Notes under the pieces: generated by a model
What the model was told of the DNA's origin: nothing
The model's database searches: none
What the model saw: the letters and a program-made list of their open reading frames with translations, nothing else
Shown: positions 43,647 through 53,527 of the stretch, piece by piece
Layout: each line of letters starts with the position of its first letter
Position numbering within the stretch: position 1 is the stretch's first letter
Translations under genes and position numbers: made by a program
Assembly (NCBI GenBank): GCA_020444425.1
Contig: JAHLLB010000008.1
Span: 58,842 to 122,841 of the forward strand
From: a bacterium
GTDB lineage: Bacteria; Electryoneota; Electryoneia; Electryoneales; Electryoneaceae
Direction of reading: 5' to 3'
DNA length: 64,000 nucleotides

Positions 43647-44613
43647 CGATCCAGGCGTGGAACGTGACCAGCGACGACACCGGTTTCAAGTTGGCGCGAG
43701 TAAAGATATTGAGCACCGTGTAGTTGTGGGTTTGAGCGCCAGCTTCGAGAAGCGTAACCTTGTCGCGCATCGCCTGTTCAAACGTCTGATACAGCGCGAG
43801 GCCGAGCCCTTTGCCCATGTGGGCTTCGTCCACCGTAATCAACCACAGGTAGCCGAGTTTCACGCCGCCGGCTTCGTGCACATCGGCGTCTTCCTTGCCG
43901 ATGACAACGCCGACGTGTTCATCGTCCACCGTCGCGACATACACCAGCGTGTCGGGATCGTCAAGATGCCGTTCGGTCAGGGCTTCGTAAAAGTAGTCCG
44001 CCCGTTCGCGTGGCACGGAGGGGTCGTTGTAGATCCGGCTGTGACGGAGTGCGTTTGTTCCCAGACGGGTCAGGGTTGCGCGCATCTTCATGTCCGTCGG
44101 ATTGTACGGCTGGATGAAACCCTCTCGTGGCACGGTGATGACCGTCGGTTCCGGATCCTGATTGAAATCCTTGAGGAAGATGTTGCGGCTGTCGGTGACT
44201 CGGAATCCGGCGCTTTCGAGAGCGTGCATGGACGGATAATCGTCCCCACGAATCCGGGCGGTTAGCAGGCCCTGGCCGGGACGCAGGGTCACCACCACAC
44301 GGCTCAGCAGGCGGTGTTTCTCCTCGATGTTGCCGCCGGCCATGCCGTCAATGCAGATCACCGGGCGTCCGAGGATTTCCTCATCCCACTCGAGCTGATG
44401 GGTGCGCAGAACGGCGACGAGGTCGTCATCTTCCTCGAGGATCCGGATTTCGCCCTGCGATCCGCCGAGCAGACGGGCGGTGCGTAACGCCTGGACGTCC
44501 ACACCCCACGACCCGAGGGTTTCCTGGTAGTCGCTGGAGGATGTGTTCGCCAGCCAGTTGCTGAGACGGAAATCGTTGACTGGAAGCGTCAGGGTGTTGA
44601 TGGATTCTCTCAT
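43642..44613 (-). CDS. Two-domain GNAT acetyltransferase
   Basis: A protein of about 323 residues whose C-terminal half is a clear GNAT domain: TLVYVATVDDEHVGVVIGK, GYLWLITVDEAHMGKGLGLAL (acetyl-CoA Q/RxxGxG/A loop, here HMGKGLG), then ALYQTFEQAMRDKV and NIFTRANLKPVSSLVTFHAW. The N-terminal half has a weaker GNAT-like layout (LEWDEEILGRPVICIDGMAG, ALESAGFRVTDSRNIF), similar to dTDP-fucosamine acetyltransferases. Start ATG 44613 is tentative (ATG 44625 is the alternative; neither has a clear ribosome site). It is first in its operon and would acetylate an amino sugar made by the aminotransferase fusion. Confidence 0.75.
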   Translation of the reverse strand: MRESINTLTLPVNDFRLSNWLANTSSSDYQETLGSWGVDVQALRTARLLGGSQGEIRILEEDDDLVAVLRTHQLEWDEEILGRPVICIDGMAGGNIEEKHRLLSRVVVTLRPGQGLLTARIRGDDYPSMHALESAGFRVTDSRNIFLKDFNQDPEPTVITVPREGFIQPYNPTDMKMRATLTRLGTNALRHSRIYNDPSVPRERADYFYEALTERHLDDPDTLVYVATVDDEHVGVVIGKEDADVHEAGGVKLGYLWLITVDEAHMGKGLGLALYQTFEQAMRDKVTLLEAGAQTHNYTVLNIFTRANLKPVSSLVTFHAWIE

Positions 44614-45242
44614 GCCGCGCACCATCGTCGGTTGCTGGATCAGGCTGACCCGGACAAGTAAACAGCGCCGGGTATTGATGCAAATGTACAAGGAAATCGT
44701 ACGATTCGCCGCCCGGCAAGGGCGCTCCCGCTCGCAAGGATGAGACGGGACCGCAATGACAGCACGGGTGCGGAATATGGGGCGAATAGACAGCTTGGCG
44801 AGGGAGAAATACAGTGTTGGGGAAAGTTAAAGTAATGGGTGAGTGATCGTTGACAGGTTGATTGCGTTCTTGCGGGCGTTGACGGGGAATAGCTCGGTGG
44901 GATGGGTAAGGCGGAATCAGCTGAAGTTCCTGTTATCGTTGCGAATACAGGCAGTGTATGAATGGCGTGTCAGTGTCATGTCGCAGCCGAAGTGGTTTGG
45001 GAGGCGTTGAAACATCATGTTCACGCCATAGAATCGTTGCGTAAACGCTTGAAGTTTCATGGGCTATGATCAATCTAAGCCGTTCAATCCAGCGGTAAAA
45101 CCTACCGGCAGAATTCTCCCACCTCGGAGCGGCAAATCGCCGCACGGATCCACTCATTGCCGACGGCATCATCATGTTAATAAGCAAGATACACTCCGGC
45201 ACGGCGCTTGCCATGTACTTGTGCAAGACAACAGACGGAGTG
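44614..45242. other. Intergenic region between divergent genes, no gene supported
   Basis: About 630 nt separating the divergent GNAT and STAS genes. Short ORFs exist on both strands, but none has a ribosome site, conserved motif or codon use like the neighbours. Composition is slightly more A+T-rich than in genes. Promoters for both directions should lie here; none is convincing to the eye. Confidence 0.5.
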
Positions 45243-45632
45243 ATGATGAAGTTTCTCAGTTACGCACGGCGCATGCGTGGACAAACGGCGTTTGTGTACG
45301 GCGGCAAGGCGCTGGACATGGACCTCGAAGGTGGGTTGGAGGAAGTGCTCGACGATCTGATCGATCAGGGAGCGCGCCGGATTGTGCTCACCCTCGGTTC
45401 GATGAAGTTTCTGCATTACACCCTGTTCGCCGGGCTGTTGGCGGTGCAGCGCCGACTGCAGGAACTGGGCGGTGACCTGGTGCTGGCGGAAGTGCCGTGG
45501 TTTGTTGAAATGCGTTTTCAGCAGCTGGGTGTGGCGCATCGGTTTGCGATGGTGCCGCATGCGGGTGTGGTCGAACGTGCGGAACGGTTGACATTGAACC
45601 TGGACGATCAAGACTCAATCATTCCGGGGTGA
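45243..45632 (+). CDS. STAS-domain protein (anti-sigma-factor antagonist-like)
   Basis: A 129-residue single-domain protein starting MMKFLSYARRMRGQTAFVYG behind ACGGAG. LDMDLEGGLEEVLDDLIDQG and ARRIVLTLGSMKFLHYTLFAG match the STAS fold, with the usual aspartate/serine pivot (here SMKFLHYT) as possible phosphorylation region. GLLAVQRRLQELGGDLVLAE and FQQLGVAHRF complete it. STAS proteins switch partner anti-sigma kinases; no partner kinase is adjacent. The frame extends upstream to 45174 but lacks a better start. Confidence 0.72.
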   Translation: MMKFLSYARRMRGQTAFVYGGKALDMDLEGGLEEVLDDLIDQGARRIVLTLGSMKFLHYTLFAGLLAVQRRLQELGGDLVLAEVPWFVEMRFQQLGVAHRFAMVPHAGVVERAERLTLNLDDQDSIIPG

Positions 45633-45836
45633 AGTCGGTAAACGGTAAGCGGTGGTCGGTAGTCGGTAACTGACACCTGACAACAGATTTCTGGCTTCAG
45701 AGCATATACCGCAGCCCGCCGACCGAACCATGACACCCGACATGGAACAAAAACACCATGTCGGGCCACGCGATCATCCTGAAACCGTTTCCGGTCCCTG
45801 ACGCAGATGCTTCACTGCGTTCAGCATGACACCCCT
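45633..45836. repeat. Low-complexity run and MITE-like fragment
   Basis: 45635-45680 iterates gtaaacggtaagcggtggtc-like words just after the STAS stop. 45761-45832 carries ATCATCCTGAAACCG ... TTCAGCATGACACC, related to the inverted repeats at 11660 and 19692. It lies between convergent genes. Confidence 0.55.
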
Positions 45837-46586
45837 TTACTTCCACTTGTCGACAAGGGTCAGGATGTCACGGATGTCCTTGAGGATGGCGTCCGCCAGA
45901 GGTGCAGGTGCTTCCTCGGGCAGTTCGGCCCCGTAATGGGCGTGCGCGGTCCGCATGCCAATCCGTTTTGCTCCCAGCAGGTCCCGGTCGATCCAATCGC
46001 CAACCATCAACGCTTCTTCCGGCTGCAAGCGCAGGCGTGAGAGGGCCAGCCGGTACGGTTCCGGGGAGGGTTTGGTCTGGCCGGTGTCGTCAAAGGTGAC
46101 GACGGTGTCGAACAAATCCTGCAGCTGCAGGTAGCAGAGACGCAGCCACGCCTGCACCGATGGCGCATCGGAGACCACCGCGATCTTGATCCCCTGCTTG
46201 ACGAGATCGACCAATGTCGAACGGGTGTGGGGAAACGGAACCAGCATCGCTTCACGCACCCGCCGGTAGGCCACGATTCCCGCCGCGAGGATCTTCGGAT
46301 CGACTTTGCCGAGCACGTCGCCGAGCATGTGATCGAACACGTGCTGGAATTCGATCCCCTCCAGCTCATACACTTGAAAAATGCGACGGTTGACTTCTTC
46401 CGGTGTCAGGGGCAACCCGGCGTCAATCATCGCCCACGCCGCCGCTTCCACGGCTTTTTCCTTCATCGAGATGAAATCAAACAGCGTGTTGTCGAGGTCG
46501 AAAACGACCGCGCGAAGCTGTACACCTGAATGCGTGGTGAGATCGTCGTCATGTTCGCTGGGGTCGAAATCGTGCGGAAGGGACAT
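45837..46586 (-). CDS. HAD-superfamily hydrolase
   Basis: A 249-residue phosphatase-like protein: VVFDLDNTLFDFISMKEKA (motif I, nucleophile Asp), IAVVSDAPSVQAWLRLC (motif II), DDTGQTKPSPEPYRLAL (motif III Lys) and ALMVGDWIDRDLLGAKRIG (motif IV). The helical cap between motifs I and II is of the C1 type. Members dephosphorylate small metabolites. It could remove phosphate from a sugar or nonulosonate-9-phosphate, but its position is only near, not inside, the sugar operons. Confidence 0.85.
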   Translation of the reverse strand: MSLPHDFDPSEHDDDLTTHSGVQLRAVVFDLDNTLFDFISMKEKAVEAAAWAMIDAGLPLTPEEVNRRIFQVYELEGIEFQHVFDHMLGDVLGKVDPKILAAGIVAYRRVREAMLVPFPHTRSTLVDLVKQGIKIAVVSDAPSVQAWLRLCYLQLQDLFDTVVTFDDTGQTKPSPEPYRLALSRLRLQPEEALMVGDWIDRDLLGAKRIGMRTAHAHYGAELPEEAPAPLADAILKDIRDILTLVDKWK

Positions 46587-46710
46587 GGTCTGGTCACGGT
46601 TGATGGTTGGTGCGTGGACGAACCTGTCTCATCCACCGCTGCAAGGTCGAGAGAAAACGGCCCGGGGGCAAGCCGGACCGTGAACGTGCGTGCAAAAGAC
46701 GGGACGTGGA

Positions 46711-49020
46711 TTACGCCTTGTCGTCAGTCTCCGCGGCGGGGCGTTTTTTCTTCCCGTGACGACCGCGTACCGCCTTGCCGTTCTTCTCGGCGTACTCTTC
46801 CTGATCGGTACTGCCGTAGTATTCGCTGTACGGCTTGTAATAGTAGTAGCTCTGGTAGTAGCCGTACATGCTGTAGTAGACCATGCCGTACTTGCGGATT
46901 GACTGGTTGAGGACAGTGCCCAAGACCGGAACGTTCAGGTTACGAATCAGGTTCAGCGCGTTCTCGAAGTTGCGGATCTTGGTGCGTTCGGCGTGCGCGA
47001 TCAGCACGAGGCCGTCCGCCAGCGTACCAAGCAGGCGGGAGTCGACTGCCGGCAGCACGGGCGGTGAATCCAGCAGCACGTAATCATACTGGCTGCGCAG
47101 TTCGCCAAGCACCGCGCTCATCCGCTGCGATCCCAACAGCTCAGACGGGTTGTGCTGGCTGCTGCCCGCCGGAATGATATCGAGATTGTTGACATGCGTC
47201 GGGATGATCACGTCGTGAATGCTGGCGCTGTCCGTGTTCAACAGGCTGTCCGACATGCCCGGTTTGCGGGGAACGTCAAACAGTTTGTGCTGCATCGGAC
47301 GGCGCAGGTCGCAATCGACAACGATGATCCGTTTACCGCTCTGTGCAACGGAAATCGCGAGATTCGCCGTGGTCAACGACTTGCCTTCAGACGGCAACGG
47401 GCTGGTGATAACGAAACAGTTGATGTTCCGTTCAGCCGCCTGGAAGAACAGGCTGGTCTTGATCGAACGCAGGGCCTCGAGGAACCACGAACGGGTTGAC
47501 ATGTTGGTGATCAGCTTGCCGCCGCTCTCAAGTGAGGCTTTCGATCCTTTGCCGGTGACCGTGTCCTTGGCTTCAATCGGTGGCAGAACCCCGAGTACAG
47601 GCACTCGGAAGTTGTCGGTAATGTCACGATCGACGTCGATGGTCTGAATCGAATAGTCCACCGAGAACGACACCACCACACCGAGCAGTAGCGAGAACAG
47701 AAGCGCCGCAGCCAATTTCTCCGGCGTATGGCGTGCGAGCGGCGCGGGCGTAGTCGGATCCTCCAGCACCTTCAATCCACCGAGCTGCGCGGCCATCTTG
47801 ATGCGCGCTTCTTCACGTTTTTCGAGCAGAATCTCGAGGGTCTGCTTCAGCACGTCACGTTTCCGTAACAGGCGTGTGTACTCGAGAATATCTTCGGAAA
47901 TGTTCGGGTGCTTTTGCCTGAACTGGTACAGCTGGCGGCGGAGATAGTTGACTCGAGTTTCCGCCTGGTCCTTGTCCAGCGCCAGCTTGCGGATCAATTC
48001 CTGCAGGTTTTTCAGCGACAGGTCGCCGTCCATATCGGATTTCGCGCCGCCGAGCATGGATGACTGCATCATGTTGGACGCCAGGGTGCGGCGGAGGACG
48101 GTCAACGAATCAATGTACGTTGAAGGTCTGCCCTGCTCTTCAGCCAGCCGAATTTCTTCCTTCAGCTGGTCCATCTGCAGACGGACATTTTGAGCATAGT
48201 CGTTCCCGGCGGAATCCGGAGTCGTGGCGAGGTTGTCCAGCGCTTCCTGCACCTGCCGCTCATAGGAACGCAAATTCAGGTTGATCAGGTTGAGGTTGGC
48301 TTCGGCGTCCGCAAGGCTGCTTTCGATGTTGGTCAGCTCCTGCGCGATGCCCTTGTCCGGATCATCGACGACAAACTGCTTCTCCCGCAAAAATCGCTGC
48401 AGGTCTTCTTCCGCCTCGATGGTCTTCTGGTTCAGGTCGATGAGTTGCTCGTCAATGAAATCCACCACCGCACGCGCTTCCTGCTGATCGAGCAACGAAA
48501 TGCGAGAGCGGAACACATCCACCGCCGCGGCGACAAACGGTTCGACCAGATCCTCACGCGCGGACACCGCGTTCAGGGTGAACAGCCCGGGCTGGCGTGG
48601 ATCACGGGTAAAATTCACCGCTCCCATCGCCATACGGTTCGGCGCCGGACCGAGTTCCGGCATACGCTTGGCGACTTCCATGCCAACCGCTGTGCGGTAA
48701 TCCGAGCTCTGCAGAATGGAGGTGTAGTAGTGTTCCGGCTTGGTCGGATCGTTGCTTCCGCCCATCACGCTGGTGATCGCGAGAGTGGTTTCCTGTACGG
48801 GCACCATCACCACCGAACGGGACATGTACATCCGGGTCGCATTCAGCGAGATATAGGTAACCGGTGCCATGATCACGATCAGCGTGACCACCATAATCCA
48901 CGGCCGTTTCAGGATCGAGAAAAGAATGCTTTGAAACGAAATCCGCCTGCCGATAAATCCGGTTTCTTCCGGTTCCGGCGAATGATTGTTCTGAGAATTT
49001 GTCGGGTGATGGTTCATCAT
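46711..49020 (-). CDS. Polysaccharide co-polymerase with BY-kinase domain, Wzc-like
   Basis: A 769-residue inner-membrane protein. The first TM helix (IMVVTLIVIMAPVTYISL) lies at residues 40-60, then a Wzz domain and long coiled coil with a GNVR-type region; the second TM is LAAALLFSLLLGVVVSFSVD. The kinase follows: Walker A TSPLPSEGKSLTTAN near residue 545, Walker A' IIVVDCDLRRP and Walker B YVLLDSPPVLPAVDS. The tail at about 700-735 is Tyr-rich (YYSMYGYYQSYYYYKPYSEY), the autophosphorylation cluster that controls chain length and export. It works with the Wza-like protein encoded upstream in the same operon. Confidence 0.93.
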   Translation of the reverse strand: MMNHHPTNSQNNHSPEPEETGFIGRRISFQSILFSILKRPWIMVVTLIVIMAPVTYISLNATRMYMSRSVVMVPVQETTLAITSVMGGSNDPTKPEHYYTSILQSSDYRTAVGMEVAKRMPELGPAPNRMAMGAVNFTRDPRQPGLFTLNAVSAREDLVEPFVAAAVDVFRSRISLLDQQEARAVVDFIDEQLIDLNQKTIEAEEDLQRFLREKQFVVDDPDKGIAQELTNIESSLADAEANLNLINLNLRSYERQVQEALDNLATTPDSAGNDYAQNVRLQMDQLKEEIRLAEEQGRPSTYIDSLTVLRRTLASNMMQSSMLGGAKSDMDGDLSLKNLQELIRKLALDKDQAETRVNYLRRQLYQFRQKHPNISEDILEYTRLLRKRDVLKQTLEILLEKREEARIKMAAQLGGLKVLEDPTTPAPLARHTPEKLAAALLFSLLLGVVVSFSVDYSIQTIDVDRDITDNFRVPVLGVLPPIEAKDTVTGKGSKASLESGGKLITNMSTRSWFLEALRSIKTSLFFQAAERNINCFVITSPLPSEGKSLTTANLAISVAQSGKRIIVVDCDLRRPMQHKLFDVPRKPGMSDSLLNTDSASIHDVIIPTHVNNLDIIPAGSSQHNPSELLGSQRMSAVLGELRSQYDYVLLDSPPVLPAVDSRLLGTLADGLVLIAHAERTKIRNFENALNLIRNLNVPVLGTVLNQSIRKYGMVYYSMYGYYQSYYYYKPYSEYYGSTDQEEYAEKNGKAVRGRHGKKKRPAAETDDKA

Positions 49021-49072
49021 CAGACTGGCTGTCCCACGTTGTCCGGCTACATGTACTAAGTTGGCACCGGGG

Positions 49073-50038
49073 TCAGATTCGTGAAAGAATCAAAATGGAC
49101 GATGCCACGAGGGCGAGATCTCGCATGAAACCGGCCCAGAAAGAAAATGTCTTCCAATCGTCCCGAAAACTGACGATGATCACATCCCCGGGATGAACCG
49201 GAGGATAATCAGAACCTCGCTCGAGCATGTCTTCCATGTCAAGCTCGACCTCGCGCTGCGACGGTTCCATGGTTGACCGGATGAAGCGAATATTGTTCAA
49301 GTCTGCCTGGCGTGACGGACCGCCGGCGAGGTAAATCATGTCGATCACGTTCGCGTTCAAGGTCGGCACGTACGGGCCCGGCAGGTTGACCGCGCCAATC
49401 ACGCGCACGTACGAATCACGCTCCAGCAGAGGGACCACGACCAGATCACCGCTGCCGACATACACCGGCGTGAAATCAGCCGCATCCTGAGCCGCGTAGG
49501 TGAATAAGTCCACCTCTTCGATCACCTGGCCGGACGGCTTTTCCCGAATGATCGCAATGCGACGCAGGTCCGCGTTTTCCAACGGACCGCCGACACTGGC
49601 GAGCACACTCTGAATATCTGCCGGACCACGCACTTCGGTATCGCCGGGTGACTGCACCGCACCGACAACACGCATCTCGATCATCGCGTAATGGGACAGG
49701 TTGACAAACACCAGCGGGCGGTCAACAACCCGGTTCAACGCGCGAGTCAGCAACTCCTTCAAATCCTCAGCCGTCATTCCGTCCACCGGAATGTTGCCGA
49801 GCAACGGGTAGTCGGTCGTGCCATCCTGATGCACGATGACAAGCTGGGAAAATTCCGGATGTCCAACGACAGTTACGTTAATCACGGTGCCAGGCTTGAT
49901 CGTCTCGATCTGGGCCATACCGCTGAGCGGCGCGAACAGCATCAGGGCGAGCAGCAGGCTGAAGAACAGGGGACGCCATGCGTTGCGGGCGTAACGAGCA
50001 GCGCCATCGACACGAACAACCGGTGAACGATAGGTCAT
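49073..50038 (-). CDS. Polysaccharide export protein, Wza-like (SLBB)
   Basis: A 321-residue protein with a signal peptide (RPLFFSLLLALMLFAPLSGMAQ). A Poly_export domain comes next (IKPGTVINVTVVGHPEFSQL, VHQDGTTDYPLLGNIPVDGM), then two SLBB domains (VVGAVQSPGDTEV and VIGAVNLPGPYVP starts). A C-terminal amphipathic helix (DLALVASSILILSRI) would form the outer-membrane pore as in Wza. No lipobox Cys is seen at the signal cleavage region, unlike E. coli Wza. It lies directly upstream of the BY-kinase gene, 52 nt apart. Confidence 0.9.
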   Translation of the reverse strand: MTYRSPVVRVDGAARYARNAWRPLFFSLLLALMLFAPLSGMAQIETIKPGTVINVTVVGHPEFSQLVIVHQDGTTDYPLLGNIPVDGMTAEDLKELLTRALNRVVDRPLVFVNLSHYAMIEMRVVGAVQSPGDTEVRGPADIQSVLASVGGPLENADLRRIAIIREKPSGQVIEEVDLFTYAAQDAADFTPVYVGSGDLVVVPLLERDSYVRVIGAVNLPGPYVPTLNANVIDMIYLAGGPSRQADLNNIRFIRSTMEPSQREVELDMEDMLERGSDYPPVHPGDVIIVSFRDDWKTFSFWAGFMRDLALVASSILILSRI

Positions 50039-50276
50039 GTGCGAAACCGATTTCGGATGTTTGTCAGGTTGAATGGAGTGAGAAACGGTACCGTTACCGT
50101 GACATGGAGGAAGGCGTTAACGTACTTCTGAGTTCCGCGCAGAACCGGCCAGTCGCCCCATGCCCGAACAGGCTTGATACAATTCATGCCTGAAACAGCG
50201 AACATAGCCATGATCGTGCCAGAACCGCAATCATTCCGTGTTCATACTGGAGTCGAAGATGCGAAAACCTGATGGG

Positions 50277-51272
50277 TCAATCCGTCACCTTTTCGCGATG
50301 GAGACTCAGTGAAACGGCGAGGTGGTCGCTGACTGCCAGCGGCTCGGACATAACGCGGCTGATGCCGTCGAAATCGCGCGCGAAAACCTGGTCAATTCGC
50401 AGGAACGGCAGCCCGGACGGCCAGGTTGCGCCCATGCCGGACCCACCTGCCATCCACATGTCGGAGAGACTGCCACGCATCAACCGCATCAACCGGTCAG
50501 TGGGCGTGCTGTTGAAATCGCCGAGCACGATCACCGGACCGTCCACCCCGTCTACACGCTCAAGCACGCGTTTCACCTGGTGTTCGCGTACGTCCCACGC
50601 CTTGCCAACCTCCGAAATCGGAGCCCAGCGTGGTGTTGAGGCCATGTGGACGCCGATGACGTGAACCGTGTCACCGTTCGAGATCACGCCCACCGCCGGG
50701 AAAAACCGGTGGCTGTCCTCAAGATCCGACACCTGGATCGAATCGGCGTAGACAAATGGGGTGCGGCTCAACAAGACGACGCCCGCTGTGCCATCCTCGG
50801 CATACTGCACGTTCATGTGAGGAAATCCGAAACGCGGGGCGTATTCACGGACATACTCCATCCCGCTCGGTGGCAGCTCCTGCACGCACGCGAGGTCGAT
50901 GGCGTCCTGCTTCAACCATGACAGCCAAGCGCCCTCGCCGTAGCCCTGGCTGTTGAACGTCATCACGCGCAACACTTTCGGGCTGTCGGGCTTGTCGGCG
51001 ATGAAGGGGACTGTGCCGAGCAGTTCAATGAACAGGATCACGACGAAAAAGAAACTGGCGGCGGCTTCGATGTGGCGCTTTGAGGAATACCAGTGCAGCG
51101 CCTGCACAAACAGGAAGGGCAGCAGCACCAGACGCAGGATCTGCTGGCCGGTGACCGACTGCAGCACGTCGAACCAGCCGAACCCGATGTAGGGCATGAC
51201 GACAAAAACCGCACTCAGGGCGGTGATCAGGCGCAGGGTGAACAGCACAGGTTTGAAATCGCCGGAACGCAA
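50277..51272 (-). CDS. Endonuclease/exonuclease/phosphatase-family protein with N-terminal membrane helices
   Basis: A 331-residue protein with two to three hydrophobic helices (LFTLRLITALSAVFVVM, QILRLVLLPFLFVQALHW, FFFVVILFIELLGTVPF) followed by an EEP catalytic domain: VLRVMTFNSQGYG, LACVQELPPSG (metal Glu), VIGVHMAS, VIVLGDFNSTPTDRLM and PLAVSDHLAVSLSL (catalytic Asp-His). Membrane-tethered EEP proteins may act on phosphoesters in the envelope. Start TTG 51272. The link to the neighbouring export genes is positional only. Confidence 0.82.
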   Translation of the reverse strand: MRSGDFKPVLFTLRLITALSAVFVVMPYIGFGWFDVLQSVTGQQILRLVLLPFLFVQALHWYSSKRHIEAAASFFFVVILFIELLGTVPFIADKPDSPKVLRVMTFNSQGYGEGAWLSWLKQDAIDLACVQELPPSGMEYVREYAPRFGFPHMNVQYAEDGTAGVVLLSRTPFVYADSIQVSDLEDSHRFFPAVGVISNGDTVHVIGVHMASTPRWAPISEVGKAWDVREHQVKRVLERVDGVDGPVIVLGDFNSTPTDRLMRLMRGSLSDMWMAGGSGMGATWPSGLPFLRIDQVFARDFDGISRVMSEPLAVSDHLAVSLSLHREKVTD

Positions 51273-51466
51273 TCAAGACTCCGTAAATCGTGCAAAGCTC
51301 CGCAAAGATAAGCGCGGAAGGGATAGCACAACCGTGCAACTGTCCCACCAACCGGCGTGCCGGAGGTTCCCTGCCCGCGAGAAAGCCTCCCGCGTTGCCT
51401 TGGCTGAACCGCCGTTCGCTACCTTACCTTCGTGCCATTCTTCCCGTTGCCCTGTTCGGAGAACGC

Positions 51467-53191
51467 ATGAACCGCCTGCAAGCCCGGTTGTGGACGCTTA
51501 CGGTTGTATTCATCCTGACGCTGTTCGCCTCGCCATCGCTGGCGACGGATGTCCGTCTCAGCGATCCGGTCTATCCATTCCTCGAACGCGCGGATGTGCT
51601 CGGCTACCTGTACAAGCCGCTGCCCGGGTCGAAACCGTTCACCCGGGTCGATGTGGCGCAGCACCTGATCGCAATCATCGATCACCGTGACCAGCTCAGC
51701 CGGGTTGACCGTGACCAACTGGACTATTTCCTCTACCAGTTCCGGGATGAACTCCGCTACCTCGGCGAAAGTACCGATCCGGACTTCCGATCCTTCTGGG
51801 AGAAGTGGGAGGGACGCCCTGACTGGTTGTTCCCGAACGGGTACGACATGCTCTATTTCGAAGGGGATGACAGCGACTGGCAAATTGCGCTGAACCCGAC
51901 CGTGAAGGCGGAATATTACGACCGTCTCCCGGCGAACGTGGGCGACGAGATTATCTCCACTCGTGTCGTCGCGAACGGTGGCGTGCTGCGGTTCCGCAGC
52001 GGCCCGTGGAGCGCCTTTGGCGCGGTGGCGGACAACCACATCGTGATGGACCCGGCGATTGTCGACAGTGTGCGGTATCCGTACGACGTCAGCGGTCCTA
52101 CCGGCCACAGCCCGGAACTGCTCGATTTTTATGACACCGAAGCGGAAGTCGCGTACCAGAGCGAGCACGTGCTGGCACACCTCGGCAAGGGACGGCAACG
52201 CTGGGGCGATGGCAACACCGGCGGCCTGCTGATTAACGATTATTGCCTGCCGTACACACACTTCCGGTTTGTGGGAAACTGGGGACCGTTCCGCTATACC
52301 AACGTTCAAGCCCGGCTGCAAACGGAACCGAGGGTCGTGCAGGATTTCTATCGTGTGGAAGGCATCGGCGGAACTCGCAACCTGTACGCGCAGAAGTGGT
52401 ACAGCGCGCAACGGTTCGAGTTCAATGTTCACCGCAACTTCCGCTTCGCGTTCTTCGAGCAGGTGATTTACGGGGAACGCGGCTTCGATGTCGAATACCT
52501 CAACCCGCTGATCTTCATCCAGGGCCAGGAACACTACACCGGCGACCCGGACAACATGATGCTCGGCGGTGATTTCCGCTGGCTGGCGTTTAATCGAGCC
52601 ATTTTCCATCTGCAGATTCTGTTCGACGAGTTTGTCTTCGCTGACCTCGGCAGCGACGACTATTCCAACAAGTGGGCGTACCTCGCCGGCGTGAAGTGGA
52701 TGGACGCGTTCAACGTGAAGAACAGCCAACTGTTCGTGGAATATGTCCGCATCCGGCCGTACGTCTACTCCCACAAATTCCAGATCAACCGGGCGACCCA
52801 CTTGAGCACGAACCTCGGGTACGGCATCCCGCCAAACAGCGACAATTTTATCGTCGGCTGGCGGCAACAGCTCGCCCGTGGCGCGGCGGTGACGATGCAT
52901 CTACGCGGCTACCGGCACGGCGCAAACCCCGAAGGGATCGTCATCGGCGGGGATGTGTACCACTCCGACCATGACAACCTCGCGGTGCGGGACAGCGTGC
53001 CGTTCCTCACCGGCGACAAGGAAACACAACGGGAAGTCGGCCTCGCGGTTGAACTGGAACCGATCCAACACCTGCAAACCACGTTCAACGTGCGCTACGT
53101 CGACCGTGAACTGCTGCCGCAGGAAGGCGCGGGCGTGAAGGAAAGCGACGTGCTGTTCCAGATGGTGGTTCGCTGGTTCCCGACGTTTTAG
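51467..53191 (+). CDS. Capsule assembly Wzi-family outer-membrane protein
   Basis: A 574-residue protein with a signal peptide (LWTLTVVFILTLFASPSLA) starting at ATG 51467 after CGGAGAA. An S-layer-like helical stretch follows (YPFLERADVLGYLYKPLPGS), then a long region of amphipathic strands rich in aromatics (FRFVGNWGPFRYTNVQARLQ, FEFNVHRNFRFAFFEQVIYG, FRWLAFNRAIFHLQILFDEF). It ends MVVRWFPTF, a beta-barrel terminal signature. This matches Wzi-type capsule assembly proteins, which bind exported polysaccharide at the cell surface. It is divergent from the Wza/Wzc operon and is probably its surface partner. Confidence 0.83.
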   Translation: MNRLQARLWTLTVVFILTLFASPSLATDVRLSDPVYPFLERADVLGYLYKPLPGSKPFTRVDVAQHLIAIIDHRDQLSRVDRDQLDYFLYQFRDELRYLGESTDPDFRSFWEKWEGRPDWLFPNGYDMLYFEGDDSDWQIALNPTVKAEYYDRLPANVGDEIISTRVVANGGVLRFRSGPWSAFGAVADNHIVMDPAIVDSVRYPYDVSGPTGHSPELLDFYDTEAEVAYQSEHVLAHLGKGRQRWGDGNTGGLLINDYCLPYTHFRFVGNWGPFRYTNVQARLQTEPRVVQDFYRVEGIGGTRNLYAQKWYSAQRFEFNVHRNFRFAFFEQVIYGERGFDVEYLNPLIFIQGQEHYTGDPDNMMLGGDFRWLAFNRAIFHLQILFDEFVFADLGSDDYSNKWAYLAGVKWMDAFNVKNSQLFVEYVRIRPYVYSHKFQINRATHLSTNLGYGIPPNSDNFIVGWRQQLARGAAVTMHLRGYRHGANPEGIVIGGDVYHSDHDNLAVRDSVPFLTGDKETQREVGLAVELEPIQHLQTTFNVRYVDRELLPQEGAGVKESDVLFQMVVRWFPTF

Positions 53192-53250
53192 GCGATGGGC
53201 TATGGGCTGTTGGCTACAGGATGTAGGCGATGGGCGGTAGACTGTGGGAA
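53192..53250 (+). repeat. Low-complexity GGGCTATGGGCTG run
   Basis: Right after the Wzi-like stop codon, gcgatgggctatgggctgtt-type words iterate for about 55 nt before the first REP-like element. Confidence 0.75.
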
Positions 53251-53259
53251 AACAATAGC

Positions 53260-53527
53260 ATGCCCCAGACATTCATGTCTGGGATTATCCGACGGTGGAT
53301 CAGCCACGACATAAATGTCGTGGGCATATGGCGATGCCCGCGCAAGCTCCGCTGGCGCGGATTATCCGACGGTGGATCAGCCACGACATAAATGTCGTGG
53401 GCATATGGCGATGCCCGCGCAAGCTCCGCTGGCGCGGATTATCCGACGGTGGATCAGCCACGACATAAATGTCGTGGGCATATGGCGATGCCCGCGCAAG
53501 CTCCGCTGGCGCGGATTATCCGACGGT
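53260..53527. repeat. BIME-like array: paired REP hairpins, 77-bp tandem unit
   Basis: One reversed CCCAGACAT-stem element (53260-53290) precedes three 77-bp units starting at 53297, 53374 and 53451. Each unit holds a forward CCACGACAT-stem element and an inverted element (53334-53367, 53411-53444, 53488-53521) whose stem is CCGCGC.AGC-GGA-GCT.GCGCGG. Units are virtually identical. The 53528-53598 remainder shows nothing. Confidence 0.88.

Noticed and set aside
44933..45226. 97-aa minus-strand ORF between GNAT and STAS genes
   Set aside because: No ribosome site, odd composition and no family resemblance; I treat the region as intergenic.
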